DNA of 64,000 bases, from positions 4,892,001 through 4,956,000 of the forward strand of contig CP033464.1 of NCBI GenBank assembly GCA_007833815.1, given 5' to 3'. The position numbers and the translations under genes are program-made. The stretch comes from Brevibacillus laterosporus. Lineage in GTDB: Bacteria; Bacillota; Bacilli; Brevibacillales; Brevibacillaceae. A model generated the notes under the pieces. The model was given only the letters and a program-made list of their open reading frames with translations. It ran no database searches and was not told where the DNA came from. Positions 1-10,044 of the stretch are shown piece after piece; position 1 is the stretch's first letter, and each line of letters starts with the position of its first letter.

Positions 1-1081
1 CAGCGATACCAGACCAAAGAAGGCTTCGTTTCCACCAGGTGCCCTTTTTCTTGCTAGCCAAGTTATCTTCCTCCTCTTCCTCCTCGTCTTCATATCGATC
101 CTCTGTGCTTGCAACTTTTTGAGGAGTACGGGTAGGATATGTTCTCGGTTGATAGCTATTTTGTTTAGTCTTCTCCAGCATCTCAGGCGTGATTGCGGAA
201 ATGACTCGTGTTTCTTCATCATTTATATCGCTTGCAAATGTAAGCTTTGCTTCATGGCGCCTCTCTGTTGATAAGCACGTTTCCAAGTCTTCATACATAT
301 CCCGAGCAGATTTATAGCGCTGGAATGGATCCTTGGCCAAAGCACGAATAATAACATTCTCCAAGCTTTGTGGGATAGCTGGGTTGATTTTGCGCGGCTC
401 AGGCAAAGGATCTTGTAAATGCTTGAGCGCCACGGTAATCGGTGAATCTCCTGAGAACGGCAACGAACCTGTAACCATTTCATACAGCACAATTCCGAGT
501 GAATAAATATCGGATTTCTCCGCTGTAATTCCTCCACGGGCCTGTTCTGGAGAAAAATAGTGGACCGAACCAAGTACGGAGCCCGTTTGCGTAATCGTCT
601 GTGATGTCACAGCACGAGCAATCCCGAAGTCCGTTACTTTCACACGCCCATTCGTTCCAATCATGATATTATGCGGCTTTATATCGCGATGAATAATCTG
701 GTTTTGATGGGCATGTTCTAATGCATCACACACCTGCATCGCAATCCGAACTGATTCACTCATCAGCATGCCGCCTTGGGATGTAATGATCTCTTTTAAT
801 GTCGAGCCCTCGATATATTCCATCACCATGTAATGAATATTATCATCTTGCCCAACATCATAAACATTTACGATATTATGATGTGAAAGACTTGCTACCG
901 CTTGCGCCTCTCTACGAAATCTCTCTACAAAGTCTTCGTCCGTGCCAAATTGGGGTCTTAGCAATTTGACGGCAACAATTCGATTTAATACAAGATCTCT
1001 GGCTTTGTAAACAATAGCCATTCCGCCGCCACCAATCACTTCCTCAAGCTGATAGCGCCCTCCTAGTCGCTGACCTTGCAT
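1..1081 (-). CDS. prkC: PASTA-type Ser/Thr protein kinase PrkC, 5' part (C-terminus beyond window edge)
   Basis: Membrane Ser/Thr kinase that senses peptidoglycan fragments and is paired with phosphatase Stp. I translated the frame directly: ATG at 1081, preceded by a strong GGGGGAGGAG site, stays open to base 1, giving 360 residues. The kinase domain shows a glycine loop (GGGGMA, about residues 17-22), the ATP-binding Lys39 in AVKLL and the catalytic loop HRDIKPHN with Asp133. After the kinase comes a strongly acidic juxtamembrane stretch (EDEEEEEEDN), then a basic/Trp-rich stop-transfer segment and the first residues of a transmembrane helix, where the window ends. The extracellular PASTA repeats expected of the family are therefore not visible. 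The start lies inside the last codons of stp (19-base overlap), so translation is probably coupled. Confidence 0.95.
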   Translation of the reverse strand, partial: MQGQRLGGRYQLEEVIGGGGMAIVYKARDLVLNRIVAVKLLRPQFGTDEDFVERFRREAQAVASLSHHNIVNVYDVGQDDNIHYMVMEYIEGSTLKEIITSQGGMLMSESVRIAMQVCDALEHAHQNQIIHRDIKPHNIMIGTNGRVKVTDFGIARAVTSQTITQTGSVLGSVHYFSPEQARGGITAEKSDIYSLGIVLYEMVTGSLPFSGDSPITVALKHLQDPLPEPRKINPAIPQSLENVIIRALAKDPFQRYKSARDMYEDLETCLSTERRHEAKLTFASDINDEETRVISAITPEMLEKTKQNSYQPRTYPTRTPQKVASTEDRYEDEEEEEEDNLASKKKGTWWKRSLLWSGIA

Positions 1082-1851
1082 TCTCCTCCCCCCTCTTTCT
1101 CACAGACTTGCGAAGGCTTCGTTTTATTACGTATGGCCACACAAGTAATATTATCTTCTCCCCCGGCGTCCAACGCATATTGAACGAGCGCATCAACGCT
1201 TTGTTGAAGGGGTACCGGTTTTGCTAACCATTCCCCCATAATCTCTTCTGGTACCTTATTGGATAACCCATCTGAGCAGAGCAACACAATCTCTGCGTCT
1301 GACCACTCAAACTGTCCCAAATCAATCCGAACATGATCCTCCGTTCCTAACGCTCTCATCAATACATTGCGCTGAGGATGTGAAGAAGCCTCCATTTGGT
1401 TGATTTGCCCACTCTTTAACAATTCCTGTACAAGTGAATGGTCTTCCGTATGTTGAATCAGCTCATTTTCCTTATAAAGGTACAATCTGCTATCGCCAAT
1501 GTGTGCTGTGACACCAGCATCATTCCCCACTAATGTAGCAACGACTGTAGTTCCCATCCCGTTACACTCAGGATGTGCCTCTGCATACTCGTACACCTCC
1601 TGATTAGCGCGAATCAATGCATCCATCAATAATTCGCGCTCATCTAAAGGAGCCATGTTATGCTCAATTTTTTTCATCTCTTTTAAAATGCGTTCAACCG
1701 CCATCTTGCTCGCGACATCGCCAGCCTGATGACCGCCCATGCCATCTGCGACAACTGCAAGCACACGTCCAGCTAGGTCAACTGCGCAAGCATAAAAATC
1801 TTCATTTACTTGTCGGACGCATCCTACATGCGATTTCATCGCTATTTCCAT
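1063..1851 (-). CDS. stp: PP2C-family protein phosphatase Stp/PrpC
   Basis: Metal-dependent Ser/Thr phosphatase that reverses PrkC phosphorylation in the cytoplasm. The 262-residue product has the PP2C signatures in order: ADGMGGH (metal-binding Asp, about residues 36-42), GDSRLY, LLCSDGLSNKV and GGEDNIT. The start at MEIAMKSH is chosen because AGGGTGA sits seven bases upstream and because PrpC homologues begin here; a longer open frame runs back into rlmN but lacks a site. The gene follows rlmN by seven bases and overlaps prkC, the usual rlmN-prpC-prkC arrangement of Bacillales. Confidence 0.95.
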   Translation of the reverse strand: MEIAMKSHVGCVRQVNEDFYACAVDLAGRVLAVVADGMGGHQAGDVASKMAVERILKEMKKIEHNMAPLDERELLMDALIRANQEVYEYAEAHPECNGMGTTVVATLVGNDAGVTAHIGDSRLYLYKENELIQHTEDHSLVQELLKSGQINQMEASSHPQRNVLMRALGTEDHVRIDLGQFEWSDAEIVLLCSDGLSNKVPEEIMGEWLAKPVPLQQSVDALVQYALDAGGEDNITCVAIRNKTKPSQVCEKEGGGECKVSD

Positions 1852-1858
1852 ACGTTTA

Positions 1859-2929
1859 TCACCCTGCCGTTTCTTTCGCGTGTTGCGCACGCAATTGACC
1901 GCAAGCAGCCGCAATATCGCTGCCATGCTCTCGTCTGATTGTAACGTTTAAACCGCGATCGTCTAAAATGCGTTTAAAGGTGAAAATATCATTTTTAGCT
2001 GTACGAACATAGTCCCTCTCAGGTACGTAGTTCACAGGTATTAGGTTAATGTGACAAAGCATATCACCAATCAGGTCAGCCAATTCTTCCGCATGATGTG
2101 GTTGATCATTTTGTCCACCAAACAGACCATACTCAAACGAGATACGGCGTCCGGTTCTAGCTACATAGTGACGACAAGCCTCCATTAATTTTTCCAATGG
2201 GAATCCACGATTGATCGGCATAAGCTTGCTTCTCAACTCGGTGTTAGGAGCATGAAGTGAAATAGCTAAATTCACTTGCCCACCACGCTCGGCAAATTCA
2301 TAAATCTTAGGCACGATTCCGCTGGTAGAAACAGTAATATGACGTTGACCAATATTCAACCCACGGTTGTCATTAATGATGTTCAAGAAAGATAACAGTG
2401 GTTCAAAATTCTCGAATGGTTCGCCAATCCCCATTACAACCACATGACTTGCACGTCCCTCATCGGCATCTAGAGCGCGTTGGGCTTGCAAAACCTGAGC
2501 CACAATTTCACCTGCATCCAAGTTGCGCTTTAGTCCACCCAGCGTGGATGCACAAAACGTACAGCCAATGCGACAGCCTACCTGTGTTGTTACACAAACG
2601 CTATTCCCATAATTGTGGCGCATGATCACTGTTTCAATGGCATGACCGTCTACCAATTGGAACAAGAACTTAATTGTTCCATCCGCTGATTCTTGATGTG
2701 TGATCTCGGTCAGGGCCTTGATACGGAACTGCTCCTCTAATTTATCACGTAAGGCTTTAGACAGGTTGCTCATCTCTTCAAACTCTGTTACGCGTTTCAC
2801 ATATAACCAGTCAAAAATTTGTGTAGCACGAAATGCTTTTTCCCCGTTCTCTTCCAGCCATTGCTTCATTTCTTCAAGACGCAAGCTATAGATTAAGGGT
2901 TTATTGTCTGTAAATGATGTAATTTTCAT
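1859..2929 (-). CDS. rlmN: 23S rRNA (A2503-C2)/tRNA (A37-C2) methyltransferase RlmN
   Basis: Radical-SAM methyltransferase that methylates C2 of A2503 in 23S rRNA. The 356-residue protein carries the radical SAM cysteine motif in [15 protein letters not shown] (CxxxCxxC), preceded by a substrate-binding N-terminal domain, and the second catalytic Cys near the C-terminus (IAAACGQLR). The ATG at MKITSFT is preferred over a GTG four codons upstream because AAGGTGA lies nine bases before it. A hairpin with a T-rich tail separates it from rsmB, so rlmN-stp-prkC may be a transcription unit of its own. Confidence 0.95.
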   Translation of the reverse strand: MKITSFTDNKPLIYSLRLEEMKQWLEENGEKAFRATQIFDWLYVKRVTEFEEMSNLSKALRDKLEEQFRIKALTEITHQESADGTIKFLFQLVDGHAIETVIMRHNYGNSVCVTTQVGCRIGCTFCASTLGGLKRNLDAGEIVAQVLQAQRALDADEGRASHVVVMGIGEPFENFEPLLSFLNIINDNRGLNIGQRHITVSTSGIVPKIYEFAERGGQVNLAISLHAPNTELRSKLMPINRGFPLEKLMEACRHYVARTGRRISFEYGLFGGQNDQPHHAEELADLIGDMLCHINLIPVNYVPERDYVRTAKNDIFTFKRILDDRGLNVTIRREHGSDIAAACGQLRAQHAKETAG

Positions 2930-3026
2930 TGTAAGGTTCACCTTTTTTACTAGTAATAACTAAATGTATTTGGGGGTTAGAAACAAACCCCATTCACTCA
3001 TTGTACCCTTTGTGAGGGAAAAGGAA

Positions 3027-3058
3027 AAGTGGAAAGCCGCAATTGCAGATTTCCACTT
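3027..3058 (-). terminator. Hairpin with T-rich 3' side after rsmB
   Basis: A nine-base perfect inverted repeat (AAGTGGAAA / TTTCCACTT) with a 14-base loop is followed on the minus strand by TTCCTTTTCC and on the plus strand by a run of seven T. It sits between rsmB and rlmN, so it probably terminates or attenuates read-through from rsmB. Confidence 0.55.
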
Positions 3059-3128
3059 GACTTTTTTTCACTAAAGAGACTTGATTCCTGCCACTTAATA
3101 CAGCCTAGTAAACCAGCTCGTTATTTAT

Positions 3129-4490
3129 TTAAGAACTAACACGCTTTAATCTCGCAATAAAGAAGCCGTCGGTGTTAAAATGATGTGGCAAAATTTGCAC
3201 ATAGCCGTTCTTCGCATCCACTTTTTCGGTTACGCCTACAGGTAAATCCTCTACCAGAGCCTTGTCCAGCTCAAACTCTGGATATTGAGCAATAAAACGC
3301 TCCACAACTTCTTGGTTTTCTTGAGAATCGATAGTGCATGTACTATAAACAAGATAACCATCTGGCTTTAGTAAAGGAGCAATGCGTTCTAGCAACTCAT
3401 ACTGAAGCTCGGAAATCGCTCGCACATCTTCCGCCGTCTTATTCCATTTCAGGTCCGGTTTGCGTCGAATTACACCAAATCCAGTGCAAGGTGCATCTAG
3501 CAAAATGCGATCAAATTGCCCTACGTTATGATCTGGCAAATCAGCCGCATCCACTACCATTGTTGTAATAATGTCAATGCCTAGGCGTTTTGCATTTTGT
3601 TCAATTAGCTCGCGTTTATGTGGATGCACATCGCAGGCTAGAATCTCCCCTTGATTACCCATTAGCTCGGCAATATGCGTCGTTTTCCCACCCGGTGCCG
3701 CGCAAGCATCCAGAACACGCAAATCTGGAGCAAGATGCAATGCAGGGGCTACTAGCATAGAGCTTTCGTCTTGAATGGTACAAAGTCCTTCCCGAAACCA
3801 AGAAGATCCTGCTGCATGTCCACTTTGCAACAACAAAGCATCCGGCGTAAGCTCAGATTGAATAGCCTCTGGGAATGCCTCTTTCATTTCTTGTAACAAC
3901 TCATCAGCAGATGTTTGCAATCGATTAACTCGAATGGTTGGCATAGGCGCTTGATTGTTACTCTCACAAATTGCTCTAGTGATCTCTTCACCATATTGCT
4001 TAACCCAACGCTTTACCAGCCACTCTGGATGTGACTGCGTTACCGCAATCTGTTTCGTTATACCTTTAGGCAGCTTCTCCCAAGCCTCTGGTTGGCGCAG
4101 GATATTGCGCAGCACACCATTTACCAATGAAGAAATGCCTTTGTGTCCGCGTTTTTTAGCAATTTCAACCGCTTCATGTACGGCCGCTCGCTCCGGTACA
4201 CGATCCAAAAAACGAACCTGATACAAGCTCATCCGCAATAATTGCAGAACCCAGCCTTGTAGTTTTTTTGTGCCGCCCTTTACAAATTGGCCAATCACTT
4301 CATCTAACGTCATTCGTCGCTGAATTGTTCCATAAACAAGCTCCGTCACCAATCCTGCATCCGCTTTAGAAAGACCTGCTCCATCTAGAGCATATTTCAA
4401 TTCTAGGTTGCTATAGGAATGGTTCTCTTCTACTCGAACCAGAACATCTAGGGCAACTTCACGCGCTGTTGTACTTCTCGTTTTTGACAC
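3129..4490 (-). CDS. rsmB: 16S rRNA (C967-C5) methyltransferase RsmB
   Basis: SAM-dependent m5C methyltransferase acting on 16S rRNA C967. The 453-residue product has an N-terminal NusB-like RNA-binding domain (about 1-140) and a C-terminal Rossmann methyltransferase domain with DACAAPGGKTTHIAEL (SAM site), DAPCTGFGVIRRKPDL and the catalytic YSTCTI. Translation starts at GTG with GGAG nine bases upstream; the start follows the fmt stop by four bases, indicating one transcript with def and fmt. Confidence 0.95.
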   Translation of the reverse strand: MSKTRSTTAREVALDVLVRVEENHSYSNLELKYALDGAGLSKADAGLVTELVYGTIQRRMTLDEVIGQFVKGGTKKLQGWVLQLLRMSLYQVRFLDRVPERAAVHEAVEIAKKRGHKGISSLVNGVLRNILRQPEAWEKLPKGITKQIAVTQSHPEWLVKRWVKQYGEEITRAICESNNQAPMPTIRVNRLQTSADELLQEMKEAFPEAIQSELTPDALLLQSGHAAGSSWFREGLCTIQDESSMLVAPALHLAPDLRVLDACAAPGGKTTHIAELMGNQGEILACDVHPHKRELIEQNAKRLGIDIITTMVVDAADLPDHNVGQFDRILLDAPCTGFGVIRRKPDLKWNKTAEDVRAISELQYELLERIAPLLKPDGYLVYSTCTIDSQENQEVVERFIAQYPEFELDKALVEDLPVGVTEKVDAKNGYVQILPHHFNTDGFFIARLKRVSS

Positions 4491-4494
4491 GAAT

Positions 4495-5448
4495 TTATTC
4501 TCCTACTTTCGAACCTATAGCAATAGAGGCGCCTGCTCCGCGTAAGAAATCATACACGCTCATACGCTTTTTGCCTTCTGGTTGGATTTCTTTCAATATA
4601 ACACTACCTGCTCCACAAGCAATGATTAGACCATCTTCTGTACGATCAATGATGGTCCCGGGCGTAGCCAATTGTCCAGTTTGCTCAACCACTTCCGCCC
4701 ACCAAATTTTCCACACTTTTTCTTCAAAAGTCGTAAAGGCAACAGGCCAGGAGTTCATACCACGCACCTGATTGTAAATTTCCCGAGCCGACTTGTTCCA
4801 GTCGAGGCGCTCGTTTTCACGCTTAATGTTAGGCGCAAAGGTGGCTTCCTCATGGTTTTGAGGTTCTGGTGTAATCTCACCCTTTAAAAGCTTTGGTAAC
4901 GTATCGATCAATAAATCTGCCCCAGCCGCTCCTAGCTTTTCAAACAAACTACCTGCTGTATCGCGCTCTTCAATCGGTACGACCACTTTAGAAATCATAT
5001 CACCTGCATCCAACGCCTGCACCATATACATGATGGTAACGCCTGACTCTTTCTCACCATTAATAATGCTGGCATGAATTGGCGCACCACCACGATATTT
5101 TGGCAATAGGGAGGCATGTACGTTAATGCAACCATGTTTAGGAGCCTCTAACAATGAGTTAGGCAAAATTTGACCATACGCTGCTGTTACAATTAAATCG
5201 GGACGAGTAGCATCCAGCACGCTCTGAACAGCCTCGCTCTCCCTAATTTTTTCCGGTTGATATACAGGTAAACCGTGACGTAGTGCCAGCTCTTTCACCG
5301 GAGGAGGGGTCAGCACGCGTTTGCGGCCGACCGGACGATCCGGTTGAGTCACTACTCCTACAACCTGATAGCCATGGGTAAGCAAGGCTTCCAAGCTTTG
5401 TGTAGAAAAATCAGGTGTTCCCATGAAAAGAATGCGAGTATCTTTCAA
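4495..5448 (-). CDS. fmt: Methionyl-tRNA formyltransferase
   Basis: Transfers a formyl group from 10-formyl-THF to initiator Met-tRNA. Visible motifs are FMGTPDF near the N-terminus and SLLPKYRGGAPI, the formyl-THF binding loop with its Asn/His neighbours (CINVHASLL). I place the start at a TTG (LKDTRILFMG) four bases after the def stop with GAAGGGG upstream, giving 317 residues, the usual family length; the longer open frame merely overlaps def. Forms a def-fmt-rsmB translation-linked cluster. Confidence 0.93.
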   Translation of the reverse strand: MKDTRILFMGTPDFSTQSLEALLTHGYQVVGVVTQPDRPVGRKRVLTPPPVKELALRHGLPVYQPEKIRESEAVQSVLDATRPDLIVTAAYGQILPNSLLEAPKHGCINVHASLLPKYRGGAPIHASIINGEKESGVTIMYMVQALDAGDMISKVVVPIEERDTAGSLFEKLGAAGADLLIDTLPKLLKGEITPEPQNHEEATFAPNIKRENERLDWNKSAREIYNQVRGMNSWPVAFTTFEEKVWKIWWAEVVEQTGQLATPGTIIDRTEDGLIIACGAGSVILKEIQPEGKKRMSVYDFLRGAGASIAIGSKVGE

Positions 5449-5452
5449 GGCC

Positions 5453-5932
5453 CTAAACCCCTTCCTCGCCCTCTTTTGCAGGGTATACTTTTTCAGCAAT
5501 GTCAATGAATAGAACACCGTTCAAATGATCCAGCTCATGCTGAATGCAACGAGCTTCTAAGTCGTCTACTTCTAGTTCATAGAAGTTACCGTCACGGTCT
5601 TGCGCACGCATTTTTACCAACATGTGACGACGAACATCACCATTTAGACCTGGAATGCTTAAGCAGCCTTCTGGATAATTGTCATACTGCTCTCCACTAA
5701 ACTCAATGATTTCAGGGTTGATAGCTTCTACATAGAAATCACCGCAATCCATCACGAATACACGTTTAGAAATACCTACTTGGGGAGCCGCTATACCTAC
5801 GCCATTTGCCGCGTACATGGTGTCTTTCATATCATCAAGCAACTTGTGCAGATTACTGTTAAATTTCGTTACTTGTATTGTTTTTTCTCTTAAAACAGGG
5901 TCTGGATGATTTACGATGTTGCGAATTGCCAT
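5453..5932 (-). CDS. def: Peptide deformylase
   Basis: Removes the N-formyl group from nascent proteins. The 159-residue sequence has all three deformylase motifs: GVGIAAPQVG, EGCLSIPG (metal-ligand Cys) and QHELDHLNG (two metal-ligand His and the catalytic Glu). A strong AAAGGAGG site sits before the ATG. It lies directly upstream of fmt, its functional partner. Confidence 0.96.
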   Translation of the reverse strand: MAIRNIVNHPDPVLREKTIQVTKFNSNLHKLLDDMKDTMYAANGVGIAAPQVGISKRVFVMDCGDFYVEAINPEIIEFSGEQYDNYPEGCLSIPGLNGDVRRHMLVKMRAQDRDGNFYELEVDDLEARCIQHELDHLNGVLFIDIAEKVYPAKEGEEGV

Positions 5933-5981
5933 AAAAAGGCCTCCTTTAATCTATATCCAACATAAGTCGCATTTGATCTGG

Positions 5982-8450
5982 TTAGAGTAACATCTGTGGG
6001 TCGACATCTATCGTGGACAGCACTTTGTTTTGTTTCATCCAATCATCAAAATGTAGCGTCGTTTGCGCCAACAGATCAAATATTTTCGGTTCATCCCGAT
6101 ATTTTAACATGATCTGAAACCTAAATCTATCTTTGATCCGGGCAACGGGCGAAGCGACAGGACCCAATACAACCGTTGTTTGCGCAAGGCGTGGTCGCAG
6201 ATAAGTAGCGTGCTGTTCTGCTGCCCGAATCACCATAGGAACGTCTTCATGTGAGAACGTAAGTAATACTAAACGATAAAATGGCGGGTATCCCGTTTTT
6301 TTACGATGGATCATCTCATCTTGATAAAAGGCTTCATAGTCATGATGAGTAGCATGCTGAATGCTGTAATGTTCAGGTGTATACGTTTGGACAACAACAT
6401 CTCCAGAAAGCTCATGACGACCCGCTCGCCCCCCTACCTGGGTTAAAAGTTGAAACGTTTTTTCTGCCGCGCGAAAATCTGGCAGGTACAAAGACGTGTC
6501 AGCAGCAATTACTCCTACTAAAGTTACAAGTGGGAAATCAAGACCTTTTGCAATCATTTGTGTGCCTAATAAAATGTCACCTTGACCTGTACGAAACTTG
6601 GTGAGTAACGTCTCGTGCGCTCCCTTTTTTGAAGTAGTGTCCACATCCATGCGAATAACGCGAACACCGGGGAATAATTTGGCCAATTCTTCCTCCACTT
6701 TTTGCGTACCTGTGCCAAAAAACCGAATGTGATCGCTTTGACATTCTGGACAATGCTTTGGTTGAGAAATTGTGTATCCACAATAATGACAACGAGCTGT
6801 ATGATTTGTTCGATGATAAGTAAGTGAGATGTCGCAATGCGGACAAGCCAATGTATATCCACAGGAACGGCACATGACAAAAGTTGAGAAACCTCTACGA
6901 TTTAAGAAAATGACGATCTGCTGTTGCTTTTGAAGGCGATCCTCAATCATCTGATGCAAGGTTCTACTAAACATGGAGCGATTCTGATCTCTCATCTCTT
7001 CTCGCATATCAACCACGTGTACTTTCGGGAGTGGTCGGTTCCCAACTCGGGCCTTCATTGTTAACAAATCATAGCGTCCACGTGTTGCCAATGCATAGGT
7101 TTCTAGAGCAGGTGTTGCACTGCCCATAATAAGCACACTTCCATTGGTCTGCGCTCTCCATATTGCCACATCCCTAGCATGGTATCGTGGAGTCTCTTCT
7201 TGTTTATAGGAACCCTCATGCTCCTCATCCATGATGATGAGGCCAAGATTGCGAAACGGAGCAAAAATTGCCGAACGCGCCCCAACTACCACCTGTACCT
7301 GTTGCCGCAAGATTTTACGCCACTCATCATAACGCTCTCCTTGAGACAACGCACTGTGTAATACAGCTACATTATCACCAAAACGCCCTTTTATTCGCTC
7401 TACCATCTGCGGTGTCAGCGAAATTTCAGGCACCAAGAAGATTGCTTCTCGACCTTTTGCTAACGTTTGTTCGATTGCTTCCATATATACTTCTGTTTTA
7501 CCGCTACCAGTTACGCCATGCAGCAGATAAGAGTGATATTCTTCTTGCTCAATGGAACGCAAAATTGCTGTCAAATTATGCTGTTGTTCCTCCGTTAATA
7601 TATGCTTAGGCGGGGGTGAAAAAGTACGGTTGGCATATGGATCTCGCCCTACTTCCTTCTGTTCTATGGCTATCCAGCCTTTTTGTTGCATAGTTGTAAG
7701 TGTAGAGCGTGTAATAGATAGTTTTTCCAATATATCCTTGATTGGATATGACTCTTGTTGCCCCAGATTCAACAAAAATTCAAGTACATTTCGCATACGC
7801 CAGGAACGCTTCGGCATGCTCTCCATAAGCTCCCATGCCCGTTCCTCATCCATTGCAAGCTGTACATGCGCTACTTTTTTATGTGTAAGCCGATCTTTCA
7901 CCTGATATTCACTGACGATTAATCCACTTTTAATCCATTTGGGAACTAGTTTGCTATCGGTCGGGAATTGCTTGTCTGCTTCTGTTTGTAACAGACTTCC
8001 TTGATGCAATAAATAGCGTAACAAAGGATGTTGCGCTAACAGTTCTTCATCTACTTCATCTGCGAGCATGTACCATTTTTCTGTTTTACCTTTTAAAACA
8101 GCAGGCAGCATTGCTGCAATAGACATAGTGAGTGGGCATAAATAGCGATGGCTCATCCATTCTGCCAAATGAATCAATTCAAGGGAAAGAGGAGGAACAT
8201 CATCTAATACCTTTTCAATTTCTTTTATTTTCAAAATGCCCGGACCATCGGCGTCATGATCTAACTCTTGCCCCTGTATCAGACCAATGACATACCCTTG
8301 AACCTTCCGAGGGCCAAATGGCACAATGACTCGGCTTCCCACCGCAATCAACGGCTGTAACCACAGTGGAACAGCATAGTCATACGGTCGATTGGTACGT
8401 GTTGTCGGGACATCTACAATGACTTTTGCTCTCGTTTGCTGGTTACTCAT
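5982..8450 (-). CDS. priA: Primosomal replication-restart helicase PriA
   Basis: 3'-5' helicase that reloads the replisome at stalled forks. The 822-residue protein contains an N-terminal 3'BD domain, Walker A GVTGSGKTEVY, a DEEH box (LIIMDEEHEGSYKQEE) and a zinc-binding block with four CxxC-type pairs (CRSCGY, CPHC, CHYCGY, CPEC). Its ATG is seven bases after the coaBC stop with no good ribosome-binding site of its own, so it is probably translated by coupling to coaBC. Confidence 0.96.
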   Translation of the reverse strand: MSNQQTRAKVIVDVPTTRTNRPYDYAVPLWLQPLIAVGSRVIVPFGPRKVQGYVIGLIQGQELDHDADGPGILKIKEIEKVLDDVPPLSLELIHLAEWMSHRYLCPLTMSIAAMLPAVLKGKTEKWYMLADEVDEELLAQHPLLRYLLHQGSLLQTEADKQFPTDSKLVPKWIKSGLIVSEYQVKDRLTHKKVAHVQLAMDEERAWELMESMPKRSWRMRNVLEFLLNLGQQESYPIKDILEKLSITRSTLTTMQQKGWIAIEQKEVGRDPYANRTFSPPPKHILTEEQQHNLTAILRSIEQEEYHSYLLHGVTGSGKTEVYMEAIEQTLAKGREAIFLVPEISLTPQMVERIKGRFGDNVAVLHSALSQGERYDEWRKILRQQVQVVVGARSAIFAPFRNLGLIIMDEEHEGSYKQEETPRYHARDVAIWRAQTNGSVLIMGSATPALETYALATRGRYDLLTMKARVGNRPLPKVHVVDMREEMRDQNRSMFSRTLHQMIEDRLQKQQQIVIFLNRRGFSTFVMCRSCGYTLACPHCDISLTYHRTNHTARCHYCGYTISQPKHCPECQSDHIRFFGTGTQKVEEELAKLFPGVRVIRMDVDTTSKKGAHETLLTKFRTGQGDILLGTQMIAKGLDFPLVTLVGVIAADTSLYLPDFRAAEKTFQLLTQVGGRAGRHELSGDVVVQTYTPEHYSIQHATHHDYEAFYQDEMIHRKKTGYPPFYRLVLLTFSHEDVPMVIRAAEQHATYLRPRLAQTTVVLGPVASPVARIKDRFRFQIMLKYRDEPKIFDLLAQTTLHFDDWMKQNKVLSTIDVDPQMLL

Positions 8451-8456
8451 GTGGCA

Positions 8457-9713
8457 TCACGACTCTTGAACCGATGCTTTCAAGCTATGCTTCATTACAT
8501 CTAAAAGTCGTTCCGCTACATCCCGTTTACTCATCTTATCGAGATGAATAGGTTCTTGATCTTGTTGATATATCGTTACAATATTGGTATCAACGCCCAT
8601 GCCTGCTCCGTCTTGTAACACATCATTAGCTACAATCATGTCCAGGTTTTTACGGAGCATTTTGTCTAGTGCATGCTTCTCGATCTCTTGCGTCTCCGCT
8701 GCAAATCCGACTAACAGCTGATGTGTTTTCTGTTCTCCTAACGTTCGCAGGATATCTGGAGCCTTTACAAGAGAGAGTGTAAAATCTTCCCTCGCTGTTT
8801 TCTTTACCTTATGGGTATACACCTGTTCAGGGCGATAATCAGAAACAGCAGCTGACTTAATCACAACATCCGTCTGTGGATAAACTTGTAAAACGGCTTC
8901 CAACATCTCTTGCACCGATTCTACTGGAACAAAAGTAACTCCAGTGGGAATAGAGAGTGCAGTGGGCCCACTAACTAAGGTTACCTCCGCACCACGGTCA
9001 CGAGCTGCTTCTGCAATCGCATAACCCATTTTACCGCTCGAATAATTGGAAATATAACGAACCGGATCAATTTTTTCGCGTGTAGGTCCTGCTGTCACAA
9101 CAATTTTTTGCCCTTGTAAATCCTGATGCGTTGAAGAATGTAATGATTTGCTCGTAAGCTCTTTCTGTTCAAAAAAGCGAATAACCGCCTCCACAATTTG
9201 TTCAGGTTCTGCTAAGCGCCCTTTGCCTACCCATCCACAAGCCAGCATTCCTTCATTAGGCTCTACCATCGTAACCCCATAGGAAAGCAAGCGCTGCATA
9301 TTAGCTTGTACAGCCGGATGGTTATACATATTTACATTCATGGCTGGTGCTACCATTACTGGAGCAGTCGTAGCCAATAACATGGTGGAGAGCATATCAT
9401 CAGCAATTCCGTTTGCATATTTTCCGATGATGTTAGCTGTAGCGGGAGCCAGAATGACCAGGTCAGCTCGGTCCGCTACGTCTATATGTGAGATTACTCC
9501 TGGAACCGGTTCGGCAAACGTATCCGTATATACGGGTTGATGCGATAATGCTTCAAATGTAATAGGTTGTACGAATCGACAAGCATTAGCCGTCAATACG
9601 ACGTTTACATTAGCTCCAGCCTGCGTCAATTTACTTGTTAAGGCTGCTGCTTTATAGGCGGCAATTCCACCGGACACACCGAGAACAATCTGTTTATGTT
9701 GTAAGATACTCAT
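8457..9713 (-). CDS. coaBC: Bifunctional phosphopantothenoylcysteine decarboxylase/synthetase CoaBC
   Basis: Two consecutive steps of coenzyme A synthesis. The N-terminal flavin-dependent decarboxylase (about 1-180) shows GVSGGIAAYKAA and the Cys-containing ACGWVGKGRL; the C-terminal synthetase shows TAGPTREKIDPVRYISN and GKMGYAIAEAA. The start at MSILQHK is supported by AAAGGAG ten bases upstream; an upstream in-frame Met (9752) has none. The product is 418 residues. Confidence 0.95.
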   Translation of the reverse strand: MSILQHKQIVLGVSGGIAAYKAAALTSKLTQAGANVNVVLTANACRFVQPITFEALSHQPVYTDTFAEPVPGVISHIDVADRADLVILAPATANIIGKYANGIADDMLSTMLLATTAPVMVAPAMNVNMYNHPAVQANMQRLLSYGVTMVEPNEGMLACGWVGKGRLAEPEQIVEAVIRFFEQKELTSKSLHSSTHQDLQGQKIVVTAGPTREKIDPVRYISNYSSGKMGYAIAEAARDRGAEVTLVSGPTALSIPTGVTFVPVESVQEMLEAVLQVYPQTDVVIKSAAVSDYRPEQVYTHKVKKTAREDFTLSLVKAPDILRTLGEQKTHQLLVGFAAETQEIEKHALDKMLRKNLDMIVANDVLQDGAGMGVDTNIVTIYQQDQEPIHLDKMSKRDVAERLLDVMKHSLKASVQES

Positions 9714-10044
9714 GGTACAGCTCCTTTCTCGCCATCCTACGCAAAAAAACAACCTTCAATAAGTGGTTGAGTGTTTTGCATTCATTCAGTTATCGTATCA
9801 TGTTTTATTGTTATATTGGCTTTCTCTGCTATCGAGTATATATTTTTTATAACCTTTTGTAACCTCTTTTACCTATTTTGGTCTTAAATTTGTCCCATTT
9901 ATAAATGGGCCTTCCCAAGATGATTAGGCGATATCGATTACTCCATCATCCTCTTTAAACAAAACAAACCCCCATCATGTCAATGACATAAAGAGAGTTT
10001 GTCTACAGTTTAAAGCAATCTTCTAGAGGTTGTTTTTTCTTGTA
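9714..10044 (-). other. Intergenic stretch between rpoZ and coaBC
   Basis: About 330 bases without a credible gene. It contains a probable rpoZ terminator (described separately) and a 16-base perfect palindrome CCCATTTATAAATGGG at 9894-9909 of unknown meaning. AT-rich sequence upstream of coaBC may hold a secondary promoter, but I see no clear -35/-10 pair. Confidence 0.4.
9950..10002 (-). terminator. Probable rho-independent terminator after rpoZ
   Basis: On the minus strand ACAAAC (10002-9997) pairs with GTTTGT (9969-9964) around an inner ATGTC/GACAT hairpin, followed by a T-rich tail (TTTTGTTT). It lies about 40 bases after the rpoZ stop. Confidence 0.5.

Noticed and set aside
223-573. 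116-codon minus-strand frame inside prkC
   Set aside because: Shadow of the PrkC kinase domain, which is continuous in another frame.
6566-6880. Two long minus-strand frames within priA (6566-6880 and 6577-6873)
   Set aside because: Both are shadows of the PriA zinc-binding region in the correct frame.
9894-9909. Palindrome CCCATTTATAAATGGG as an operator
   Set aside because: No second copy in the window and no known regulator matches; left as an unexplained palindrome.
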